Below, piece after piece: positions 57,699-64,000 of a DNA stretch of 64,000 bases. A program made the position numbers and the translations under genes. How positions within the stretch are numbered: position 1 is the stretch's first letter; each line of letters starts with the position of its first letter. This DNA comes from Fen-1245 sp963835535. GTDB lineage: Bacteria > Gemmatimonadota > Gemmatimonadetes > Gemmatimonadales > JACORV01. The notes below the pieces were generated by a model, which worked only from the letters and a program-made list of their open reading frames with translations, made no database searches and was not told where the DNA came from. The stretch lies in contig CAWIFL010000003.1 in assembly GCA_963835535.1 (NCBI GenBank), positions 310,001 through 374,000 of the forward strand. The letters run 5' to 3'.

Positions 57699-60548
57699 CT
57701 AGGCCGACTTGCGGGCAGACGCCAATATCGGCGCCAGCGCCTTCCCCGTGTGCGAGCCGGCCTGCCGCGCCACCTGTTCCGGGGAGCCCTGGGCCACGAT
57801 CCGCCCGCCGGCGTCACCGCCCTCCGGCCCCAGGTCGATGATCCAGTCCGCCGTCTTCACCACGTCGAGATTGTGCTCGATGACGACGACCGTGTTCCCC
57901 TTCTCCACCAGGCGGTGCAGCACCTCGAGCAGCATCCGCACGTCCTCGAAGTGGAGACCCGTGGTGGGCTCGTCGAGGATGTACAGGGTGCGGCCGGTGT
58001 CCCGCTTCGACAGTTCGGTGGCGAGCTTCACACGCTGCGCCTCGCCCCCCGACAGCGTCGTCGCGCTCTGGCCGAGGTGGATGTAGCCCAAGCCCACGTC
58101 GTTCAGCGTCTCGAGCTTGGCGAAGACCCGCGGCTGGTTCTCGAAGTACTCCAGCCCCTCGGCCACGGTGAGGTCCAGGACCTCGGCGATGTTCTTCCCC
58201 TTGAAGCGGACCTCGAGCGTCTCGCGGTTGTAGCGGCGCCCGCGGCACACGTCGCACGGCACGTAGACGTCGGGGAGGAAGTGCATCTCGATCTTCACCA
58301 GGCCGTCGCCCTGGCAGGCCTCGCAGCGACCCCCCTTCACGTTGAAGGAGAAGCGCCCCGGGCCGTAGCCCCGCATCTTCGCCTCCGGCAGCTCGGCGAA
58401 GAGGTCGCGGATCGGCGCGAAGAGCCCCGTGTAGGTGGCGGGGTTGGAGCGCGGCGTACGCCCGATCGGGCTCTGGTCGATATCGATCACCTTGTCCACC
58501 AGGTCGAGCCCTTCGATCCGGTCGTGATCGCCGGGGATGAGCTTGGCGCCGAAGAAGTGGCGCGCGAGCGCCTGGTAGACGATGTCGGTGACGAGACTGG
58601 ACTTCCCGGAGCCGGACACGCCGGTGACCGCGATGAACAGCCCGAGCGGGAAGTCCACCGTCAGGTTCTTGAGGTTGTGCTCCCGCGCGCCGATGAGGCG
58701 CAGCACTTTCCCCTGCTCCGGGGTGCGGCGCGAGGCCGGCGTCGCGATCCTGAGCTCGCGGCGCAGATACCGGCCGGTGAGCGACGCCTGGCTCGCGAGG
58801 ATCGTGTCCAGCGTACCCGCGGCGACCACCTCGCCGCCGTGCCGGCCCGCCCGCGGCCCCAGGTCCACGATGTGGTCGGCGGCGCGGATCGTCTCCTCGT
58901 CGTGCTCGACCACCAGCACCGTGTTGCCGAGGTCCCTGAGGTCGCGCAGCGTCGCCAGCAGGCGGGCGTTGTCCCGCGCGTGCAGGCCGATCGAGGGCTC
59001 GTCGAGGATGTACAGCACGCCGACGAGGCGCGAGCCGATCTGCGTGGCGAGCCGGATGCGCTGCGCCTCGCCGCCGGAGAGCGAGCCGGCCGAGCGCCCG
59101 AGCGTCAGGTACTCGAGGCCGACGTTGACGAGGAAGCGGAGCCGGTCGCGCACCTCCTTGAGGATCGGGCCGGAGACCTCGGGGTCGAGCCCGGGCTTCC
59201 CGTTCCCGCGGATGGGCAGGCCCTCGACGAACTCGAGCGCGGCGGCGACCGACATCTCGACCAGATCACCGATGCTCTTCTTCTCCACCAGGACCGAGAG
59301 GCTCTCGGGCTTGAGGCGGCGGCCGTTGCAGGTCGAGCACGGCCGCTCGATCATGTACGCCTCGAGCTGCTCGCGCACCGCGTCGGAGGTCGTGTCCTTG
59401 TAGCGGCGCTCGACGTTCCGGAGGATCCCCTCCCACCCGGACTGGTACTCGCCGCGGAACTTGTCGCTCTCGTAGCGGAACTTGAGCTGCTTGCCCTCGA
59501 TCCCGTAGAGCAGCGCGCGGCGCACGTCGGCCGGCAGGTCCCTCCACGGGCTGTTGAGGTCGAACTTCAACTCACGGGAAAGCGTGGGCAGGATGACCTT
59601 GCGCAGGTAGCCGCTGGGCTCGCCCCACGGCAGGACGACGCCCTCCAGGATCGAGATGGCGTCGCCCCCGAGCGCGAGCTGTTCCGAGACCTCGCGCCGC
59701 GTGCCGAGGCCGTCGCAGTCGGGGCAGGCGCCGAACGGGGAGTTGAAGGAGAACTGCCGCGGCTCCAGCTCCGGCAGCGAGAGGCCGCACACCGGGCAGG
59801 CGTAGCGCTCGGAGAAGGTCGTGCTCTTGCCGGACCGGACCACCTCCACGACCCCGTCGGCCGCCTTGAGCGCCGTCTCCACGCTGTCGGCCAGGCGCTG
59901 GCGGTCGTCGCGCTTCACCGCCAGCCGGTCCACGACGATGGCGATGTCGTGGTTCACGCGGCGGCCCAGCTTCGGCGCCTTGTCCAGCTCGACCACGTCG
60001 CCGTCCACTCGCGCGCGGACGAAGCCGGCCTTCCGCGCCTCGTCGAACAGCTCGCGGAACTCGCCCTTCCGCCCGCGCACCAGCGGGGCGAGGACCTCGA
60101 TCTTCGTACCCTCGGGCCACGACAGGAGGATGTCGGTGATCTGGCTGGCCGACTGCCGCTCGATGGGGGAGCCGTCGTTCGGGCAGTGCGGCGTGCCGGC
60201 GCGGGCGTAGAGCAGCCGCAGGTAGTCGTAGATCTCGGTGACGGTGCCGACGGTGGAGCGCGGGTTCTGGCCGGCGCTCTTCTGCTCGATCGCGATCGCG
60301 GGGGAGAGCCCCTCGATCACGTCCACGTCCGGCTTCTCCATCAGGCCGAGGAACTGGCGGGCGTAGGCGGAGAGCGACTCGACGTAGCGCCGCTGGCCTT
60401 CGGCGTAGATGGTGTCGAAGGCGAGGGAGGACTTCCCCGAGCCGGAGAGCCCGGTGATGACCGTCAGGCTGCCGCGCGGGATCTCGACGTCGATGTTCTT
60501 GAGATTGTGCTCGCGCGCGCCGCGGACGATGAGCCTGTCGTCGGGCAT
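57699..60548 (-). CDS. uvrA: Excinuclease ABC subunit A
   Basis: UvrA is the damage-recognition ATPase of nucleotide excision repair, 949 residues. The two ABC modules have Walker A GLSGSGKSS near 31 and GVSGSGKSS near 650, with signatures LSGGEAQRIRLA and LSGGEAQRVKLA. Zinc sites are CPVCGLSL/CPDCDGLG and CEACQGDGL/CDVCRGRRY. The ATG at 60548 lies nine bases after a -10 box, so the mRNA is probably leaderless. No LexA-like box is apparent. Confidence 0.98.
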   Translation of the reverse strand: MPDDRLIVRGAREHNLKNIDVEIPRGSLTVITGLSGSGKSSLAFDTIYAEGQRRYVESLSAYARQFLGLMEKPDVDVIEGLSPAIAIEQKSAGQNPRSTVGTVTEIYDYLRLLYARAGTPHCPNDGSPIERQSASQITDILLSWPEGTKIEVLAPLVRGRKGEFRELFDEARKAGFVRARVDGDVVELDKAPKLGRRVNHDIAIVVDRLAVKRDDRQRLADSVETALKAADGVVEVVRSGKSTTFSERYACPVCGLSLPELEPRQFSFNSPFGACPDCDGLGTRREVSEQLALGGDAISILEGVVLPWGEPSGYLRKVILPTLSRELKFDLNSPWRDLPADVRRALLYGIEGKQLKFRYESDKFRGEYQSGWEGILRNVERRYKDTTSDAVREQLEAYMIERPCSTCNGRRLKPESLSVLVEKKSIGDLVEMSVAAALEFVEGLPIRGNGKPGLDPEVSGPILKEVRDRLRFLVNVGLEYLTLGRSAGSLSGGEAQRIRLATQIGSRLVGVLYILDEPSIGLHARDNARLLATLRDLRDLGNTVLVVEHDEETIRAADHIVDLGPRAGRHGGEVVAAGTLDTILASQASLTGRYLRRELRIATPASRRTPEQGKVLRLIGAREHNLKNLTVDFPLGLFIAVTGVSGSGKSSLVTDIVYQALARHFFGAKLIPGDHDRIEGLDLVDKVIDIDQSPIGRTPRSNPATYTGLFAPIRDLFAELPEAKMRGYGPGRFSFNVKGGRCEACQGDGLVKIEMHFLPDVYVPCDVCRGRRYNRETLEVRFKGKNIAEVLDLTVAEGLEYFENQPRVFAKLETLNDVGLGYIHLGQSATTLSGGEAQRVKLATELSKRDTGRTLYILDEPTTGLHFEDVRMLLEVLHRLVEKGNTVVVIEHNLDVVKTADWIIDLGPEGGDAGGRIVAQGSPEQVARQAGSHTGKALAPILASARKSA

Positions 60549-60556
60549 AGCACGGT

Positions 60557-60586
60557 AGCATACCCTGACACGGGGGCTGATTTCAA
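60557..60586 (-). promoter_or_regulatory. Sigma-70-like promoter of uvrA, predicted leaderless
   Basis: TTGAAA (60586-60581) and TATGCT (60562-60557) are spaced by 18 bases. Eight bases separate the -10 box from the uvrA ATG, so transcription would begin at or within two bases of the start codon. No Shine-Dalgarno sequence is present between them. Confidence 0.55.
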
Positions 60587-60596
60587 CGGAACGGGA

Positions 60597-60692
60597 TTAG
60601 GGGTTAGGGGTTAGGGGTTAGGGGTCAGGGAAAGGCGCTTCGGGGCTCCCTCCCTGGCCCCCTAACCCCTAACCCCTGACCCCTAACCCCTA
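60597..60692. repeat. (TTAGGGG)4 and CCCCTAA inverted array between the NRAMP-like gene and uvrA
   Basis: Four exact tandem TTAGGGG units (60597-60624) and TCAGGG form the left arm. CCCCTAA, CCCCTAA, CCCCTGA, CCCCTAA and CCCCTA (60659-60692) form the right arm. The arms can pair over about 35 bases around a GC-rich loop. The last unit contains the TAG stop of the NRAMP-like gene. The left end is 10 bases from the uvrA -35 box. Confidence 0.85.
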
Positions 60693-61883
60693 CCGGAGCA
60701 GCGGCGGGACCTCCGTGATCAGGGTGTAGCCGCCGAGGGCGGCCATCGCGAGCACCACCACGGCGCCCGCCGCCGTGAGCAACGCCGGATGCCGGTAGCC
60801 GTTCAGCAGCTCCGGCCGTCGCGACGCCACCAGCATAGCTCCGAGGCTCACCGGCAGGATCAGCCCGTTGAGCGCGCCGACCACGATGAGCACCGTGACC
60901 GGCCGTCCGACCGTCAGGAATACCGCCGTCGAGACCACGATGAAGGCGACGATCAGCGCCGACGTGTGCCGCTCCCAGCCGGCGCGGAGGGTCCGGATGA
61001 AGCTGACCGACGTGTAGGCGGAGCCGACGACCGAGGTGATCGCCGCCGACCACATCACGGCGCCGAACAGACGATAGCCGAGCTGGCCCGCCGCCTGGCG
61101 AAAGACGTCGGCCGGCGGATTGGCGGGATCGAGCGACAGCCCCCGGCTGACGACGCCGAGCGCGCAGAGGAAGAGCAGCACGCGCATCACGGTCGCGACG
61201 CCGATCCCGAGGATCCCCGAGCGCGTCGCCGCGCCGACCGCCTCGGGGCCGGCGATCCCCGCATCGAGGAGCCGATGGGCGCCGGCGAAGGTGATGTAGC
61301 CCCCCACCGTGCCGCCCACGATGGTGACCATCGCGAGCACGTCGAACCGGACCGGCAGCACCGTGCGCAGCGCCGCCTCGCCGAGCGGCGGGTGCGACGC
61401 CAGCGCGACGTAGCAGGCGAGCACGATCATGGCTCCGCCCAACACCTGCGTGAAGCGATCCATCGCCCGCCCCGCCTCCTTCGAGAGGAAGAGCCCGATG
61501 GCGACGGCGGCGCTCAAGGCGGCGCCGACCTCGACGGGGAGGCCGAGGAGGGCGTCGAGACCGAGGCCCGCGCCCGCGACGTTGCCGACGTTGAAGGCGA
61601 GGCCTCCCAGGGCGACGAGGACGGCGACGGCGTGACCGAGACCGGGGAGCACCCGGTTGGCCACGGTCTGGGCCGGCGCGCGCGCGGCGACGAGGACGCG
61701 CCAGATGTTGAGCTGCGCGGCCAGATTGAACAGCACGGAGATCAGGACGGCGAAGCCGAAACTGGCGCCGAGCTGCGCCGTGAAGACGGCGGTCTGGGTG
61801 AGGAAGCCGGGGCCGATGGCCGACGTGGCCATCAGGAATGCGGCGCCGAGGAGGACGCGGAGCCGCCCCGGCTGATCGGTCAC
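60690..61883 (-). CDS. NRAMP-family transporter of the YcsG subtype
   Basis: This 397-residue protein has about eleven hydrophobic segments. The first helix reads SAIGPGFLTQTAVFTAQLGA and the sixth GGTVGGYITFAGAHRLLDAG, where classical NRAMP metal transporters have DPGN and MPH. These sequences match the YcsG branch, found beside 5-oxoproline/lactam utilisation genes in Bacillus, so divalent-metal transport should not be assumed. The GTG start overlaps the amidohydrolase TGA by four bases. The stop lies in the repeat array. Confidence 0.85.
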   Translation of the reverse strand: MTDQPGRLRVLLGAAFLMATSAIGPGFLTQTAVFTAQLGASFGFAVLISVLFNLAAQLNIWRVLVAARAPAQTVANRVLPGLGHAVAVLVALGGLAFNVGNVAGAGLGLDALLGLPVEVGAALSAAVAIGLFLSKEAGRAMDRFTQVLGGAMIVLACYVALASHPPLGEAALRTVLPVRFDVLAMVTIVGGTVGGYITFAGAHRLLDAGIAGPEAVGAATRSGILGIGVATVMRVLLFLCALGVVSRGLSLDPANPPADVFRQAAGQLGYRLFGAVMWSAAITSVVGSAYTSVSFIRTLRAGWERHTSALIVAFIVVSTAVFLTVGRPVTVLIVVGALNGLILPVSLGAMLVASRRPELLNGYRHPALLTAAGAVVVLAMAALGGYTLITEVPPLLR

Positions 61884-63103
61884 GGCGTGCCGTCGTTCCG
61901 GACGACCGTGCCCCCCTTCATGACGAAGCTGACGCGCCGGACCGCGGTGATGTCTTCCGAGGGATCGCCGTCCGTCGCGATCAGGTCGGCCTCGTAGCCC
62001 TCGGCCACGGCGCCGATGCGGTCGCCGAGGCCCAGGGCCTCGGCGTTGAGGGACGTCGCCGCGACGATCGCGTGCATCGGCGCCTCGCCCGCCTCGCGGA
62101 CGCGGCAGACCAGGTCCTCGGCGTTCCTCCCCTCGGCGCCGGCCACGGCGTCCGTGCCGTACAGCACCCTGAGGCCGGGAGTGGCGAGCGCCATCCGCGT
62201 CGCCGCCGTGGTGAGCGGCAGCGCCCGCTCCATCGCCGCGAAGCCCTCGGCGTTGTAGTTGCCGATCCCGTCGTACTTGGGGCGGTTGTCGAGGTAGTTC
62301 TGGAGCACCAGCGCGCACTGCGGATCGAACCAGGTCCCGCGCGCCGCCATCAAGTCGAGCGAGGCCTGCCGCACGAAGATGCCGTGCTCGATCTGCGTGC
62401 AGCCCGCCAGCGCGGCGGCGCGCACCGACGCGTCGCTCTGGGCGTGCACGACCGTACGGAGGCCCACCGCCTTCGCCTCGCCGCACAGCGCCTGGAGCTG
62501 GGCGTCGGACATCGTCTGCGTCCCGCCGTCCCGGATGCTCGCCGAGGCGAAGATCTTGATCAGGTCCGCGCCCTCCGCGTGCCGCGCGCGGACCAGCGCC
62601 CGGAGCGAGTCGGGAGACAGACGATCGTCGGTGATCGGCTCGAGCGACGTGAGGATGCGCGGCCCGGGCAGACCCTGCGCCCTGATCCAGTCCCTGACGT
62701 CGGCGTCGCGCGCGTCGCCCACGCTCTGGATGGTCGTGAAGCCCGCCAGCAACGTGCGGTAGGCGTTGGCCGCCTCGGCGAGGATGATCTCGGCCGGCGA
62801 GTCGCCGTCGCGCGGCGTGTGGAGCCGCCCCCGGCGGTTGAAGTACCACGCCGGGTGTGTGTGCGCGTCGATGAGGCCGGGGAGCAGGGTGCGGTCGCCG
62901 AGATCCACCAGGCGTGCGCCGGCCGGCACGTCGCCCCGCGGCCCGACGCGCACGATCTTCCCGCCCGCGACCACGACATCGGCGTTCCGGACCACGCCGC
63001 CCCGCCCGTCCAGCACGCGTGCGGCACGCAGCACGACCACGGGCTGCTGCGCGGCGACCGGCGCGGCGCAGACGAGCAGAACCGCGAGCAGAAGGCGCGT
63101 CAC
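61880..63103 (-). CDS. Exported amidohydrolase (imidazolonepropionase/prolidase-like)
   Basis: This 407-residue metal-dependent hydrolase has a signal peptide (RLLLAVLLVCAAPVAAQ). The metal site is HTH in LLPGLIDAHTHPAWY, a further His in TVVHAQSD and IEHGIF, and the catalytic Asp in VLYGTDAVAG. The family cleaves cyclic amides or X-Pro dipeptides; the substrate is not evident. It is overlapped on both sides (GTGA) by an M20 peptidase and the YcsG-type transporter, suggesting a peptide/lactam scavenging operon. Confidence 0.88.
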   Translation of the reverse strand: MTRLLLAVLLVCAAPVAAQQPVVVLRAARVLDGRGGVVRNADVVVAGGKIVRVGPRGDVPAGARLVDLGDRTLLPGLIDAHTHPAWYFNRRGRLHTPRDGDSPAEIILAEAANAYRTLLAGFTTIQSVGDARDADVRDWIRAQGLPGPRILTSLEPITDDRLSPDSLRALVRARHAEGADLIKIFASASIRDGGTQTMSDAQLQALCGEAKAVGLRTVVHAQSDASVRAAALAGCTQIEHGIFVRQASLDLMAARGTWFDPQCALVLQNYLDNRPKYDGIGNYNAEGFAAMERALPLTTAATRMALATPGLRVLYGTDAVAGAEGRNAEDLVCRVREAGEAPMHAIVAATSLNAEALGLGDRIGAVAEGYEADLIATDGDPSEDITAVRRVSFVMKGGTVVRNDGTP

Positions 63104-64000
63104 GGCGCGCCCGCCGCCGGCCGCGCGAACTCGCTGGCGGCTCGCGCGCCAATGCGCGCAAGCACCAGCGCCGCGCGCTCCGTCTGCATCGAGAGCGCGT
63201 TCAGGTTCACGCGCTCCGCGGGCGAGTGCGCCCCGCTCCCCAGCGCCCCGAGCCCCTCGAGCCCGTCCATGAACGGCGCCACGAAGGAGAGGTCCCCGGC
63301 GCCCCGCATCCCCGGGTCCATCGGCGCGACCGGACCGAAGCCGAGCGCCTGGCTCGCCGAGTCGTAGAAGGCCAGCAGCCGCTGGTTGCCGGGCGTGAGC
63401 GGCATCGCCGGATACTCGTCGATGAAGGCGATCTGGGCGTCGGTGCCCGGCAGGTGCTGCGCGACGATCTGCCGCATCCGCTCCCGCGTCCGCTCCAGCT
63501 GCTCCTCGGTCATGAACCGCAGGTCGCCCGACGCGAAGGCCGAACGCGGCACGATGTTCAGCTTGCTCGACGCCGTGCCGCTCTCGCGCACGGTGTCGTA
63601 CGCCACGTCGGTGCCGCCCACGACCGTGGCCGCGTTGAACGTCAGATACTGCTCACCCGCCAGCTGTTGCCGGAAGGCGTCGAGGATGCGGGCCAGCTCG
63701 TAGATCGCGCCGTAACCTACGCCCTGCCCGAAGACGCCCGCCGAGTGGGCCTGGCGCCCGGTGGCGGCGAGCCGCCACGCGCTCGAGCCGCGCCGGGCCA
63801 CGGTGGCGATGCTGCGGCTCCCGCCCTCGAACGCGAGCGCCACGTCGCTCTTGTGCCCCGCCTCGATCAGCGCCGCCCGCGCGGCGGCGAGCGGCGCGCC
63901 CGGGTCCTCCTCGTCGCCGGTGAAGACGATGGTGACGTTGAGGTCCTGGAGCAGTCCGACTTCGTCCAGCGCCTTGAGGGCGAAGAGGATGATCACGTCC
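63100..64000 (-). CDS. M20-family metallopeptidase, C-terminal part (cut by window edge)
   Basis: About 300 residues are visible, entering as DVIILFALKALDEVGLL. TGDEEDPG carries the catalytic/metal Glu of M20 peptidases, followed by EGGSRSIATVARRGSSAWRL, the dimerisation domain and the final metal His in GSGAHSPAERVNLNAL. The first metal His/Asp and any signal peptide lie beyond the window. Its stop overlaps the amidohydrolase start by four bases. Confidence 0.88.
   Translation of the reverse strand, partial: DVIILFALKALDEVGLLQDLNVTIVFTGDEEDPGAPLAAARAALIEAGHKSDVALAFEGGSRSIATVARRGSSAWRLAATGRQAHSAGVFGQGVGYGAIYELARILDAFRQQLAGEQYLTFNAATVVGGTDVAYDTVRESGTASSKLNIVPRSAFASGDLRFMTEEQLERTRERMRQIVAQHLPGTDAQIAFIDEYPAMPLTPGNQRLLAFYDSASQALGFGPVAPMDPGMRGAGDLSFVAPFMDGLEGLGALGSGAHSPAERVNLNALSMQTERAALVLARIGARAASEFARPAAGAP

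Noticed and set aside
60597..60692. The heptad arrays as CRISPR arrays
   Set aside because: Units are seven bases with no unique spacers of about 30 bases, and no cas genes occur in the window. The Cas4-like fold at 32111 belongs to a different nuclease family.

Overview
The window reads as chromosomal DNA of a very GC-rich, Gram-negative-type bacterium. It encodes an OmpA-type outer-membrane protein, lipoproteins, a SusD/RagB remnant and a type IV pilus retraction ATPase. Its EF-Tu lacks the canonical RGITI switch-I sequence, and it carries secreted proteins with the ending LPIKFRIE seen in Gemmatimonadota. Gemmatimonadota or a near relative is therefore my best guess. That placement is inference from family knowledge, because there is no 16S gene here. 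Most genes lie on the minus strand.

Layout from left to right. 1-10366: a DapA-like aldolase, a PilT/PilU ATPase, a frameshifted D-2-hydroxyacid dehydrogenase, trpS, an inositol-phosphatase-family gene, a frameshifted ftcD, a beta-helix lipoprotein, a SusD relic, a LuxR-type regulator and an unknown secreted protein. 10401-27195: one unbroken minus-strand run of str, S10 and spc genes (rpsL-rpsG-fusA-tuf-rpsJ ... secY-adk-map) with a sigma-70-like promoter before rpsL. infA, rpmJ and the alpha operon are absent at its end. 27272-33604: an OmpA/Ig-like protein, a permease relic, a PLP decarboxylase, a serine hydrolase and a RecB-like nuclease. 33712-46400: thrT(TGT)-tyr-gly-thr(GGT)-rpmG-secE-nusG-rplKAJL-rpoBC, with the tRNA order of the E. 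coli tufB operon but no tuf. 46397-64000: cysS, mscS, a five-gene peptide/redox/ABC operon, a DUF1611 and Asp/Glu racemase pair, a PspA-centred envelope operon, uvrA, a YcsG-type NRAMP homologue, an amidohydrolase and an M20 peptidase.

Three things stand out. (1) Telomere-like (TTAGGGG)n/(CCCCTAA)n arrays, and a second CTTCTCAC/GTGAGAAG family, sit directly after gene ends. They usually form long imperfect inverted repeats, and in four genes they supply the stop codon itself. (2) An operon has four tandem paralogous small proteins (one membrane segment plus coiled coil ending in a DF-ERL motif), a YbjN-like protein, PspA and an AI-2E-family permease. It is preceded by an ECF-like promoter and looks like an undescribed Psp-type envelope-stress module. 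(3) A tightly overlapping operon has a 66-residue exported four-cysteine peptide, a CPHC thioredoxin-like lipoprotein and an ABC exporter.

Two genes carry single-base frameshifts, either real decay or assembly error. Two further loci are clear relics with internal deletions. Promoter-like boxes directly before trpS and uvrA imply leaderless mRNAs. All assignments come from reading the sequence; no database search was run.
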